Origin: Acanthosepion esculentum
Lineage: Eukaryota > Mollusca > Cephalopoda > Sepiida > Sepiidae
Direction: 5' to 3'
Assembly: GCA_964036315.1 (NCBI GenBank)
Contig: OZ038482.1
Location: 10,476,698-10,540,697 of the forward strand
DNA: 64,000 nt
Position numbers and translations under genes: made by a program. Within the stretch, counting starts at the first letter, position 1. Each line of letters opens with the position of its first letter. Of the stretch, positions 1 to 11,995 are shown piece after piece. The notes under the pieces were generated by a model. The model saw only the letters and a list, made by a program, of their open reading frames with translations, was not told the origin of the DNA and made no database searches.

Positions 1-3000
1 TTATTTAAACACATTCTAGAATTCTTGTTGATTAGCATTCCTTTAATCTAAAAAATTCTTTTCTGTGTTTATTTAAACACATTCTAGAATTCTTGTTGAT
101 TAGCATTCCTTTAATCTAAAAAATTAGTTTCTGTGTTTATTTAAACTCATTCTAGAATTCTTGTCGATTAGCATTCCTTTAATCTAAAAAATTAGTTTCT
201 GTGTTTATTTAAACTCATTCTAGAATTCTTGTTGATTAGCATTCCTTTAATCTAAAAAATTAGTTTCTGTGTTTATTTAAACTCATTCTAGAATTCTTGT
301 TGATTAGCATACCTTTAATCTAAAAAATTAGTTTCTGTGTTTATTTAAACACATTCTAGAATTCTCGTTGATTAGCATTCCTTTAATCTAAAAAATTAGT
401 TTCTGTGTTTATTTAAACTCATTCTAGAATTCTTGTTGATTAGCATTCCTTTAATCTAAAAAATTAGTTTCTGTATTTATTTAAACTCATACTGGAATTC
501 TTGTTGATTAACATTCCTTTATTCTAAAAAAATAGTTTCTGTGTTTATTTAAACTCATTCTAGAATTCTTGTTGATTAGCATTCCTTTAATCTAAAAAAT
601 TAGTTTCTGTGTTTATTTAAACAGATTCTAGAATTCTTGTTGATTAGCATTCCTTTAATCTAAAAAATTAGTTTCTGTGTTTATTTAAACTCATTCTAGA
701 ATTCTTGTTGATTAACATTCCTTTAATCTAAAAAATTAGTTTCTGTGTTTATTTAAACTCATTCTAGAATTCTTGTTGATTAGCATTCCTTTAATCTAAA
801 AAATGAGTTTCTGTGTTTATTTAAACACATTCTAGAATTTTTGTTGATTAGCATTCCCTTAATCTAAAAAATTAGTTTCTGTGTTTATTTAAACTCATTC
901 TAGAATTCTTGTTGATTAGCATTCCTTTAATCTAAAAAATTAGTTTCTGGGTTTATTTAAACTCATTCTAGAATTCTTGTTGATTAGCATTCCTTTAATC
1001 TAAAAAATTAGTTTCTGTGTTTATTTAAACACATTCTAGAATTCTTGTTGATTAGCATTCCTTTAATCTAAAAAGTTAGTTTCTGTGTTTATTTAAACAC
1101 ATTCTAGAATTCTTGTTGATTAGCATTCCTTTAATCTAAAAAATTCGTTTCTGTGTTTATTTAAACACATTCTAGAATTTCTTGTTGATTAGCATTCCTT
1201 TAATCTAAAAAATTAGTTTCTGTGTTTATTTAAACTCATTCTAGAATTCTTGTCGATTAGCATTCCTTTAATCTAAAAAAATAGTTTCTGTGTTTATTTA
1301 AACTCATTCTAGAATTCTTGTTGATTAGCATTCCTTTAATCTAAAAAATTAGTTTCTGTGTTTATTTAAACTCATTCTAGAATTCTTGTTGATTAGCATA
1401 CCTTTAATCTAAAAAATTAGTTTCTGTGTTTATTTAAACACATTCTAGAATTCTCGTTGATTAGCATTCCTTTAATCTAAAAAATTAGTTTCTGTGTTTA
1501 TTTAAACTCATTCTAGAATTCTTGTTGATTAGCATTCCTTTAATCTAAAAAATTAGTTTCTGTATTTATTTAAACTCATTCTGGAATTCTTGTTGATTAA
1601 CATTCCTTTATTCTAAAAAATTAGTTTCTGTGTTTATTTAAACTCATTCTAGAATTCTTGTTGATTAGCATTCCTTTAATCTAAAAAATTAGTTTCTGTG
1701 TTTATTTAAACAGATTCTAGAATTCTTGTTGATTAGCATTCCTTTAATCTAAAAAATTAGTTTCTGTGTTTATTTAAACTCATTCTAGAATTCTTGTTGA
1801 TTAACATTCCTTTAATCTAAAAAATTAGTTTCTGTGTTTATTTAAACTCATTCTAGAATTCTTGTTGATTAGCATTCCTTTAATCTAAAAATGAGTTTCT
1901 GTGTTTATTTAAACACATTCTAGAATTTTTGTTGATTAGCATTCCCTTAATCTGAAAAATTAGTTTCTGTGTTTATTTAAACTCATTCTAGAATTCTTGT
2001 TGATTAGCATTCCTTTAATCTAAAAAATTAGTTTCTGGGTTTATTTAAACTCATTCTAGAATTCTTGTTGATTAGCATTCCTTTAATCTAAAAAATTAGT
2101 TTCTGTGTTTATTTAAACTCATTCTAGAATTCTTGTTGATTAGCATTCCTTTAATCTAAAAAATTAGTTTCTCTTTTTATTTAAACTCATTCTAGAATTC
2201 ATGTTGATTAGCATTCCTTTAATCTAAAAAAATAGTTTCTGTGTTTATTTAAACTCATTCTAGAATTCTTGTTGATTAGCATTCCTTTAATCTAAAAAAA
2301 TAGTTTCTGTGTTTATTTAAACTCATTCTAGAATTCTTGTTGATTAGCATTCCTTTAATCTAAAAAATTAGTTTCTGTGTTTATTTAAACTCATTCTATA
2401 ATTCATGTTGATTAGCATTCCTTTAATCTAAGAAATTAGTTTCTGTGTTTATTTAAACACATTCTAGAATTCTTGTTGATTAGCATTCCTTTAATCTAAA
2501 AAATTTGTTTCTGTGTTTATTTAAACTGATTCTAGAATTCTTGTTGATTAGCATTCCTTTAATCTAAAATATTAGTTTCTCTGTTTATTTAAACTCATTC
2601 TAGAATTCTTGTCGATTAGCATTCCTTAAATCTAAAAAATTAGTTTCTGTGTTTATTTTAACTCATTCTAGAATTCTTGTTGATTAGCATTCCCTTAATC
2701 TAAAAAATTAGTTTCTGTGTTTATTTAAACTCATTCTAGAATTCTTGTTGATTAGCATTCCTTTAATCTAAAAAATTAGTTTCTGTGTTTATTTAAACTC
2801 ATTCTAGAATTCTTGTTGATTAGCATTCCTTTAATCTAAAAAATTAGTTTCTGTGTTTATTTAAACACATTCTAGAATTCTTGTTGATTAGCATACCTTT
2901 AATCTAAAAAATTAGTTTCTGTGTTTATTTAAACACATTCTAGAATTCTTGTTGATTAGCATTGCTTTAATCTAAAAAATTAGTTTCTGTGTTTATTTAA

Positions 3001-6000
3001 ACACATTCTAGAATTCTTTTTGATTAGCATTCCTTTAATCTAAAAAATTAGTTTAATGTGTTTATTTGAACACATTCTAGAATTCTTGTTGATTAGCATT
3101 CCTTTAATCTAAAAAATTAGTTTCTGTGTTTATTTAAACACATTCTAGAATTCTTGTTGATTAGCATTCCTTTAATCTAAAAAATTAGTTTCTGTGTTTC
3201 TTTAAGCACATTCTAGAATTCTTGTTGATTAGCATTCCTTTAATCTAAAAAATTAGTTTCTGTGTTTATTTAAACTCATTCTAGAATTCATGTTGATTAG
3301 CATTCCTTTAATCTAAAAAAATAGTTTCTGTGTTTATTTAAACTCATTCTAGAATTCTTGTTGATTAGCTTTCCTTTAATCTAAAAAAATAGTTTCTGTG
3401 TTTATTTGAACTCATTCTAGAATTCATGTTGATTAGCATTCCTTTAATCTAAAAAAATAGTTTCTGTGTTTATTTAAACTCATTCTAGAATTCTTGTTGA
3501 TTAGCATTCCTTTAATCTAAAAAATTAGTTTCTCTTTTTATTTAAAGTCATTCTAGAATTCATGTTGATTAGCATTCCTTTAATCTAAAAAAATAGTTTC
3601 TGTGTTTATTTAAACTCATTCTAGAATTCTTGTTGATTAGCATTCCTTTAATCTAAAAAATTAGTTTCTGTGTTTATTTAAACTCATTCTATAATTCATG
3701 TTGATTAGCATTCTTTTAATCTAAAAAATTAGTTTCTGTGTTTATTTAAACACATTCTAGAATTCTTGTTGATTAGCATTCCTTTAATCTAAAAAATTTG
3801 TTTCTGTGTTTATTTAAACTCATTCTAGAATTCTTGTTGATTAGCATTCCTTTAATCTAAAATATTAGTTTCTCTGTTTATTTAAACTCATTCTAGAATT
3901 CTTGTCGATTAGCATTCCTTAAATCTAAAAAATTAGTTTCTGTGTTTATTTTAACTCATTCTAGAATTCTTGTTGATTAGCATTCCTTTAATCTAAAAAA
4001 TTAGTTTCTGTGTTTATTTAAACTCATTCTAGAATTCTTGTTGATTAACATTCCTTTATTCTAAAAAATTAGTTTCTGTGTTTATTTAAACTCATTCTAG
4101 AATTCTTGTTGATTAGCATTCCTTTAATCTAAAAAATTAGTTTCTGTGTTTATTTAAACATATTCTAGAATTCTTGTTGATTAGCATTCCTTTAATCTGA
4201 AAAATTAGTTTCTGTGTTTATTTAAACTCATTCTAGAATTCTTGTTGATTAACATTCCTTTAATCTAAAAAATTAGTTTCTGTGTTTATTTAAACTCATT
4301 CTAGAATTCATGTTGATTAGCATTCCTTTAATCTAAAAAATGAGTTTCTGTGTTTATTTAAACACATTCTAGAATTTTTGTTGATTAGCATTCCCTTAAT
4401 CTAAAAAATTAGTTTCTGTGTTTATTTAAACTCATTCTAGAATTCTTGTTGATTAACATTCCTTTAATCTAAAAAATTAGTTTCTGTTTTTATTTAAACT
4501 CATTCTAGAATTCTTGTTGATTAGCATTCCTTTAATCTAATAAATTTGTTTCTGTGTTTATTTAAACTCATTCTAGAATTCTTGTTGATTAGCATTCCTT
4601 TAATCTAAAATATTAGTTTCTCTGTTTATTTAAACTCATTCTAGAATTCTTGTCGATTAGCATTCCTTTAATCTAAAAAATTAGTTTCTGTGTTTATTTA
4701 AACACATTCTAGAATTCTTGTTGATTAGCATACCTTTAATCTAAAAAATTAGTTTCTGTGTTTATTTAAACACATTCTAGAATTCTAGTTGATTAGCATT
4801 CCTTTAATCTAAAAAATTAGTTTCTGTGTTTATTTAAACACATTCTAGAATTCTTGTTGATTAGCATTCCTTTAATCTAAAAAATTAGTTTCTGTGTTTA
4901 TTTCAACACATTCTAGAATTCTTGTTGATTAGCATTCCTTTAATCTAAAAAATTTGTTTCTGTGTTTATTTAAACTCATTCTAGAATTCTTGTTGATTAG
5001 CATTCCTTTAATCTAAAATATTAGTTTCTCTGTTTATTTAAACTCATTCTAGAATTCTTGTCGATTAGCATTCCTTTAATCTAAAAAATTAGTTTCTGTG
5101 TTTATTTAAACTCATTCTAGAATTCTTGTTGATTAGCATTCCTTTAATCTAAAATATTAGTTTCTCTGTTTATTTAAACTCATTCTAGAATTCTTGTCGA
5201 TTAGCATTCCTTTAATCTAAAAAATTAGTTTCTGTGTTTATTTTAACTCATTCTAGAATTCTTGTTGATTAGCATTCCTTTAATCTAAAAAATTAGTTTC
5301 TGTGTTTATTTAAACTCATTCTAGAATTCTTGTTGATTAACATTCCTTTATTCTAAAAAATTAGTTTCTGTGTTTATTTAAACTCATTCTAGAATTCTTG
5401 TTGATTAGCATTCCTTTAATCTAAAAAATTAGTTTCTGTGTTTATTTAAACATATTCTAGAATTCTTGTTGATTAGCATTCCTTTAATCTGAAAAATTAG
5501 TTTCTGTGTTTATTTAAACTCATTCTAGAATTCTTGTTGATTAACATTCCTTTAATCTGAAAAATTAGTTTCTGTGTTTATTTAAACTCATTCTAGAATT
5601 CATGTTGATTAGCATTCCTTTAATCTAAAAAATGAGTTTCTGTGTTTATTTAAACACATTCTAGAATTTTTGTTGATTAGCATTCCCTTAATCTAAAAAA
5701 TTAGTTTCTGTGTTTATTTAAACTCATTCTAGAATTCTTGTTGATTAACATTCCTTTAATCTAAAAAATTAGTTTCTGTTTTTATTTAAACTCATTCTAG
5801 AATTCTTGTTGATTAGCATTCCTTTAATCTAAAATATTAGTTTCTCTGTTTATTTAAACTCATTCTAGAATTCTTGTCGATTAGCATTCCTTTAATCTAA
5901 AAAATTAGTTTCTGTGTTTATTTAAACACATTCTAGAATTCTTGTTGATTAGCATACCTTTAATCTAAAAAATTAGTTTCTGTGTTTATTTAAACACATT

Positions 6001-6600
6001 CTAGAATTCTTGTTGATTAGCATTCCTTTAATCTAAAAAATTAGTTTCTGTGTTTATTTAAACACATTCTAGAATTCTTGTTGATTAGCATTCCTTTAAT
6101 CTAAAAAATTAGTTTCTGTGTTTATTTCAACACATTCTAGAATTCTTGTTGATTAGCATTCCTTTAATCTAAAAAATTTGTTTCTGTGTTTATTTAAACT
6201 CATTCTAGAATTCTTGTTGATTAGCATTCCTTTAATCTAAAATATTAGTTTCTCTGTTTATTTAAACTCATTCTAGAATTCTTGTCGATTAGCATTCCTT
6301 TAATCTAAAAAATTAGTTTCTGTGTTTATTTAAACTCATTCTAGAATTCTTGTTGATTAGCATTCCTTTAATCTAAAAAATTAGTTTCTGTGTTTATTTA
6401 AACTCTTTCTAGAATTCATGTTGATTAGCATTCCTTTAATCTAAAAAATTAGTTTCTGTGTTTATTTAAACTCATTCTAGAATTCTTGTTGATTAGCATT
6501 CCTTTAATCTAAAAAATTACTTTCTGTGTTTATTTAAACTCATTCTAGAATTCTTGTTGATTAGCATTCCTTTAATCTAAAAAATTTAGTTTCTGTGTTT
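1..6600. repeat. 68-bp satellite array with higher-order repeats
   Basis: About 97 head-to-tail copies of an AT-rich 68-bp monomer fill this block. The period is read from the recurring TTTATTTAAAC element. Nearly every monomer carries the core ATTCTAGAATTCTTG (overlapping XbaI and EcoRI sites) and ATTAGCATTCC. Diagnostic variants recur at fixed offsets: markers at 362/1451, 492/1581 and 943/2031 lie 1088-1089 bp apart (16 monomers). Markers at 2611/3904, 4371/5663 and 4481/5773 lie 1292-1293 bp apart (19 monomers). These are higher-order repeats. The array ends abruptly at 6600 and is open at the left window edge. No long ORF exists in it. Confidence 0.97.
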
Positions 6601-6692
6601 CTATAAAAACATTCTTTAAGTCCTATAGATGACATAAAATGATTAATCAAAATATTTTATTCCATTGATTGTGTTTCCATAAATCCTATCAT

Positions 6693-6831
6693 TTGGTACA
6701 TAAGCTCCTTTTGAGGTTGTCTGCGAGATCAAATTTCCAGATTATATTCATCTTATTCAAGGCGGCCTCGGCCTTTGCTATGCAAGTTTTCACATCAATT
6801 TCAGTAGAATTTATTTTGCTTCCTGGGCATG
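6693..6831 (-). pseudogene. LINE reverse-transcriptase C-terminal fragment
   Basis: Read on the minus strand, this stretch encodes a peptide of the type SKINSTEIDVKTCIAKAEAA followed by NKMNIIWKFDLADNLKRS. This resembles the segment just after the palm of many invertebrate non-LTR reverse transcriptases, where the pattern is S.I.STE.DV..RIAKA..A.NK...IWKSDL. No start, no catalytic motifs and no continuation are present, so it is a short dead fragment. It lies about 300 bp from a second LINE fragment on the opposite strand. Confidence 0.5.
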
Positions 6832-7135
6832 TAAAATATTCGGCAGTAACTTCTATGGACCTATCCCTGATATTTCTACAATCTTATAAAAAGACAGAAT
6901 GCACTTTGCAAGACACTGCCTGCAAGCAAAACAAGAACTTGTGAGTGATCTACTGCTCTGGACAACTAGCCCTGGTACAAGACAGGTTGGTGGCTTAGCA
7001 CCTACCTACATTGACCCGCTATGACAAAGGATGCCACCATAATGCCCTTCCAGCCTTGATGCAGGACCTTGAGGGTTGGCATGATAGACTCATGAATATC
7101 TAAGCTAGCTCAACTGGAAAAAATACAATATCAGT

Positions 7136-7563
7136 TCTCTTATATGGCAGCAAAAACTGGACAATCACTTCACAAATGAAGAGAAAGCTGGAGGCCGCAG
7201 AAATATGGTTCTGCAGAAGGATGCTGAGAATACCATGGACAGAACGCATAAACAACAAAGAAGTCTGAAGGGAAATGGAAATGAAAAGGACAATTATAAT
7301 CATAATCAGAAAGAGACAGGTGAAATTTCACAGACACATAATGAGGAAAGAAGTCTTGGAGAATTTGACACTCACAGGGTATATCAAAGAAAAAAGGGAC
7401 ATGGTAAGGCAGTGGACCACCTACTTGTCAAGCTTTTGTCAATAGATGACAAAGTGGGATGGTGGGAGACTTGACAAAGGGACAAAAGTTGCTAAGACCT
7501 ACAAGGAATAAGAAGTTGTGGAGAGACGTGATTGCCCATGTCCTGAAAGTACATGGCACATAG
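7136..7563 (+). pseudogene. LINE reverse-transcriptase C-terminal fragment
   Basis: The plus strand encodes LYGSKNWTITSQMKRKLEAA, then IWFCRRMLRIPWTERINNKE, and after a stop and a frameshift RKRQVKFHRHIMRKE, LENLTLTGYI and finally KLWRDVIAHVLKVHGT before TAG. This matches the well-known C-terminal tail of animal endonuclease/reverse transcriptases (YG.E.WT, RRMLRI.WT, GH..R, K.WR..IA..L..HGT). At least one internal stop and two frame changes make it inactive. Only the part downstream of the catalytic palm is kept, as in a 5'-truncated LINE copy. A short relative of the same tail occurs at 58265-58361. Confidence 0.75.
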
Positions 7564-8264
7564 AAATCCGTTTCTACAAATTCTACAATTCATAATCCTT
7601 TAATCCGATGAACATTTGATCAAAGGGTGTTATTCATATTTTCTATTGGTTTATAATATAGAATTCTGTAATTTATTTATATTATTCATACAACATAGTT
7701 TTATATGTTAAAGAATCTGTGTATTAATTTGGTTGGGTAATTTTTTTGTTGAATAAAATCTTCATATTTGAAATGTAAATGCCGCAAAGTTTATAATAGA
7801 AAAAAATAGTCTTTAGAATTTCTGGAGAGTTTGATAAAAAAATTTCATACAAAGATGTGAATACTCTAATTCACAGTTTATTTTTTTGTTGTTATTGCTA
7901 TTATTAGTGGGTTGTTTGATGTTTTGTTGCTGGCTTGCCTCAAGGGGGTAAGTAATGTTGCATAGACAGACTGGTATTCTTAAGTCGTGATAACTTGGTA
8001 GGGATTCCAGCTGGTATTCTGGGTTTACTCACTAGCAAAAAAAAAATTTTTTTATTTTATTTTATAACACAAGGCTCATCATTTTTTTTTTAATCTACAT
8101 CAACTCAACTGTGATTGGTTAAAAATAACTTCTCATATCACATGACCTGCTCCCTATTGTGTTTGTAGTAATTTCTGATTTTATTTGCCTTCTCTTGAGA
8201 CTACCAAATTGGTATAAATTGGCTGATTTTCTTTGGAACAAACTGTAACAACTGTCTAGCCATA
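7564..8264. other. AT-rich spacer, no gene seen
   Basis: No supportable coding or RNA feature is visible. The part at 7565-7680 (TTTCTACAAATTCTACAATT, CATAATCCTTTAATCC) loosely resembles the decayed repeat at 8265-8760. Confidence 0.6.
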
Positions 8265-8760
8265 TTGAATACTTGTGATGTGATTACATTTCCTTTAATC
8301 CAGACAAAATTTTACCAAAATATTTTATTCATGTTTGCTGTTTCTTCTTCCATTTTTCCATTCTACAAGTACAAACCTTGTAATCCAACCTTTTATTCTA
8401 TCTGTACACAGCCTGTATTTTTACCTTCTGTTAAGCCAACCCAAATTTTACCAAAATATTTTATTCTCATTTACTATGTGCCAGTGTTTCTATAAATCTA
8501 TTCTATAAGTAGAAGCACTTTAAGTCTGATTTATTTTAATCTGAACAAATTTTAATCAAAAGGTTTTTCTTTAAATTTACTCTTAGTATACGAAGAACAG
8601 ATTGATATAAATACAAAATTTATATCAATCTGTTCTTCGTATACGAGTTCTGTAATCCAATCTTATTTTAATCCCATCAAAATTTCATGAAAATACTTTT
8701 ATTTCTTCTCTGTATTTTTATCAACTCGTGTTATTTAAAGACACGGTAGGTGTACAATAA
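8265..8760. repeat. Decayed AT-rich repeat, possible satellite relative
   Basis: Phrases such as ATTTTACCAAAATATTTTATT (8308 and 8450), TTTAATC, TTCTATAAATC and TTCTACAAG recur at irregular spacing of about 70-140 bp. Vocabulary and order (TTTATT, CTTTAATC, TTCTA.AA) recall the satellite of 1-6600. The copies are too diverged to align by eye, so the relationship is an inference. Confidence 0.35.
8586..8644. repeat. Perfect 27-bp hairpin palindrome, 5-nt loop
   Basis: The arms 8586-8612 and 8618-8644 are exact reverse complements over 27 bases (outer ends GTATACGAAGAACAG and CTGTTCTTCGTATAC) around the loop ACAAA. It sits inside a decayed repeat where such a perfect foldback is unexpected. 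Confidence 0.95.
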
Positions 8761-10260
8761 TCATATTTATCTGATTCTGTTATTACTCTTTACTCGAAAC
8801 TGAGACTCCTATGACCTTTGACATCTAAATATATTATCAAATGAATATGACTTGTTTCTAGAAATCTAGAGATTTGGGATGTTCCATCTTGGACTTCTGA
8901 TGGTATCAGCTAAAAAGATTCAGTGCTAGAATTATTTCCCAATTCTTTAATGTATACTACACTTTGATCCCAGACCAGTGAACAGAGAATGAAGAAAAAT
9001 GTAAGTCAAGTAGCACTGGTTGTTTGGTCAATGAATAGTGAATATTTCCTTATATAATAAAGTAATAGCTGAAATTATCAATACCATGACAATAACAGAT
9101 ACTACACTTTGATGAATTTATATCTTTTTTATTTTATTTTTATTATCATCTTAGATATTGCATTTTTTTTTCAAACCATTTTGAACAATATATTTTCCTA
9201 CCTTGTCCAGGTTAAATTTTATCTGATCTCATATTTGTTATTGGTTGTTTTGCTAATGTAATTCTGTTGACTAATAAGAGTCTCTGCACTGAAGAAAACT
9301 GATAAAGGAGACTCGAGTGGTGAAAATATTCTAAAGAACAAATAACTGTAAGTGGGGTTGATCTCCACATTTGAAAAAAACGGAATTATATTAATGACAT
9401 GTTTGCAAAACTCAGACAAGTTTTGCTTGTATGATTTTTAGTTTAACACTTTCCCTGCTATGGATATACTTATATAGTTTTATGAAACATTTTTTAAATC
9501 ATTTCACCTCAAGCAAGGCAATAAAGCCACTAGGATGCAAGAGGTTAATGAGTGTTAGAGAATATGAGAAAAAAAACACTATTAAAGAGAGAAGACAATA
9601 AAAGAATAAGAATTAAGAAGACAGAAGATAACAATTGATATTGCATAAACTCTTAGTATAGAAGTTACAGTTCCATCTAGCCATTTCAACTGTAAATTGA
9701 TGAAACCTTGCCACCAATCTAGTACTGAGCTTAAATTCATAACATCTTGGTTTATCAGAACAATTACCATGAAAGTATTTATAGAAAAGGCACAGGGAGG
9801 CTATGTTACAGTGGGGTGGGAAAGGGGGATTGAAGCTGAGATGCATTACTTATATTACTGACACATGTAAGTATTTTCAAGATGCTGTGAAATGTCAGAC
9901 CCTATAAAGTAAGCATAACATTAGTGCTATTTCCAAGCCAGCATAGACATGAAGAAATGTACAAAAGAACATTTAATTTTTATTAGATTTTGGGTTGGTG
10001 GATGTTATTTGGCTTTGTCTCTACTGAAGTGTATCCAATCAAAGAAAAAGTGGCAGCAGGCATGGAAAATTATTTTCTGTAATTTTCAACATTATAGCCA
10101 TATAAATGTTTTTCCTAAAACAGGCCAGCATAGCCAGGCAACAATGTTGTAACAGTGCAACAGTGAAAGTGTTAACAGCAGATATAAGTAGCAAAGGTTT
10201 TTAGATCCTGGCCTGTAGCAGTCAGTTTAGTTGTATCTTTGCATATCAAACAATCAAACA
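8761..10260. other. AT-rich spacer, no gene seen
   Basis: Only short ORFs with no recognisable motif occur here. I see no transposon ends or RNA genes. Confidence 0.55.
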
Positions 10261-10261
10261 A

Positions 10262-10370
10262 TATATGATATTATTACCTACATTATGATATAATTATCTA
10301 GATTATAACATAATTACATATATTACATATATAATTATTTGCATTATGTTATAATTACCTACATTATGAT
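10262..10370. repeat. Short AT minisatellite
   Basis: About five imperfect copies of a roughly 20-bp unit of the type ACATTATGATATAATTACCT abut the left edge of the gypsy-type element. Confidence 0.7.
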
Positions 10371-10552
10371 TGTTGTGGAGTAAATAGCGCACCCTCGGTA
10401 ACACAAATGAACTAAGCAAGACACCTTAAATAAAGAACTCAAAATGAGTCAGGAGAAGCCTGTTGGAGTCAGTCAGAGAGAACTTCCAAAGTTGTCACAG
10501 TGAGTGCCTAAGCGAGACATAATATTATAACTGCTGTGTGTGAGTTATGACA
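10371..10552 (+). repeat. Candidate 5' LTR of gypsy-type element
   Basis: A 182-bp segment begins TGTTGTGGAG and ends TTATGACA, thus TG...CA. It lies immediately before a TGG-initial candidate primer-binding site and about 140 bp before a gag-like ORF. It contains TTAAATAAAG, which could serve in polyadenylation. No second LTR was found to confirm it, because the element is cut off downstream. Confidence 0.4.
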
Positions 10553-10553
10553 G

Positions 10554-10571
10554 TGGCGACGAAGGATCGAA
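10554..10571 (+). other. Candidate retroelement primer-binding site
   Basis: TGGCGACGAAGGATCGAA starts with TGG, the complement of a tRNA CCA tail, directly after the putative LTR, as expected for a minus-strand primer site. The tRNA species was not determined. Confidence 0.35.
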
Positions 10572-10695
10572 ACTCATGCTTCGGTGCACATGATAACAGC
10601 GACGACGTGAAATTAAAACCATGTTGGGTTAATTTGTTTCTCTTTGGTGTGTGAAAAAAAGAGTGAAAAAAGGAAAATACATACAATCTTTTAAT

Positions 10696-11365
10696 ATGGA
10701 AAAATTATTAGCCCAACTGGCAAAAATACAACAGCAACAACAACAACAACAGTTCTTGGAACTCCAGATACAACAAAATTTAATGAAAATAATACGGAAG
10801 AAAATGGAAAATTTCTCAAATTCTTTCACTCCTGACGATGTGGCAAATGCTATAACTCAATTCACATACAATTCAGATGATGGAATTACCTTTTCTGCTT
10901 ATTTTAGAAGATACGAGCAAACTTTCACAGAAGAATGCAGCGACTGGGAAGACGAGAAAAAAACAAGGCTTTTGATGAGAAAGTTAGCACCGGTAGAACA
11001 TGAAAAATACTGTAATTTTGCACTGCCGAAAAAAAAAAAAAAAAGAACAGGAGAAATTTGCTTTGAAGAAACAGTAAATATTCCGACTAAAATTTTTAGT
11101 GAGAAAAGTTCGTTATTCAATACTCGTTGGAAGTGGATGAATCTGACAAAAAAAAAAGAAGACGAAGATTTTGTCACAGATGCTGGAATCATTAACAAGG
11201 AGTGTGAAAGATTCAAATTAAACGAACTGACTCTGGATATTCTTAAACGGTTAATTTTAATTCCAGGTTAACGTCGAAAAAAGACACACAAAAATACGTG
11301 CTAGAGTTATAAAGAACAGAAATTCTGAACATAATCAAAAACTAACACTACAAGAAATATCGGAC
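10696..11365 (+). pseudogene. Gypsy-type gag fragment
   Basis: Methionine 10696 (MEKLLAQLAKIQ) is preferred over the in-frame ATG at 10651 because related gag proteins start this way. After a polyglutamine stretch come FTPDDVANAITQF, GITFSAYFRRYEQTF, EKKTRLLMRKL, HEKYCNFALPK, FEETV, SSLFNTRWK and ECERFKLN. This is the capsid-type gag of a Ty3/gypsy family common in invertebrates (K02A2.6-like polyproteins). The frame stops at 11269-11271. The expected continuation (IRARVIKNRNSEHNQKLTLQ) appears in another frame up to about 11363, where the element is abruptly replaced by an opposite-strand one. Poly-A tracts at 11031-11042 and 11147-11157 may have introduced slippage. Zinc knuckles and pol are missing. 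Confidence 0.75.
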
Positions 11366-11995
11366 ATGTCCATCGCCGCCCCACCGCCACCCCGATCTCA
11401 TGATCACGTAGATAGGAGCCGAGGGAAGTCTTTTGTGTCTGGTGCTTCTCTGAGGTGTTGGTACATCAGGCTCAACCGCCTCTTCAACAGTTTCTGCTAC
11501 GTCCCGCTGATCCTCTTCACCATTATCTCTGCTCTATTGAACAGAGTCACCATCAGTCGAATGGTCGACTTCATCATCCACCATTAGCAGACATATTCCA
11601 CCATTAGCAGACATATTCCACCATCACTTGATTTGGCGAACTCAACCTCCACAAAGTTGACTATTACTTGATGGCGAAGGCGAAGATCTCTCGCATGGCG
11701 CGGTATTCCTTCTACGTAGATTGCCTGGGAACTCAAGATTCCTGTCAATGTCCCTTTTCTATATTTACTAGTACATCTACTGGGTGATTATTTTTTACCA
11801 GCACCTCATCTCCTTTTATATATATTCTCTATCTAGGTTAAGCCTCCAGTATCAACACCCGCATATAGCTGGAGCAATATAACTGTGAACACCATCCTTT
11901 GGTATAATATTGTATCAGTACACTGCTTCCTGGACAGAGCATTATTTCCTGGCAGCGATCTACTTTATGGTTCTGTGTGTGCGTTCAGCAATTCC
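11366..11995 (-). pseudogene. Gypsy-type integrase C-terminal part and polyprotein end
   Basis: On the minus strand, after GIAERTHRTIK (the block holding the last catalytic Glu of a D,D35E integrase), the frame drifts but CSVQEAVY, IPKDGVHSYIAPA, GDEVLVKNNHPVDVLVN and SSQAIYVEGIPRHARDLRLR remain readable. These are the usual sequences after the integrase core. The polyprotein tail ends with TPQRSTRHKRLPSAP. A 20-bp direct duplication (CCACCATTAGCAGACATATT) lies at 11579-11622. There is no LTR after the end; instead the opposite-strand gag of another element begins. Confidence 0.65.

Noticed and set aside
1..6600. CRISPR-like array of short repeats
   Set aside because: Repeats are contiguous with no unique spacers, the DNA is eukaryotic, and the structure is that of a satellite.
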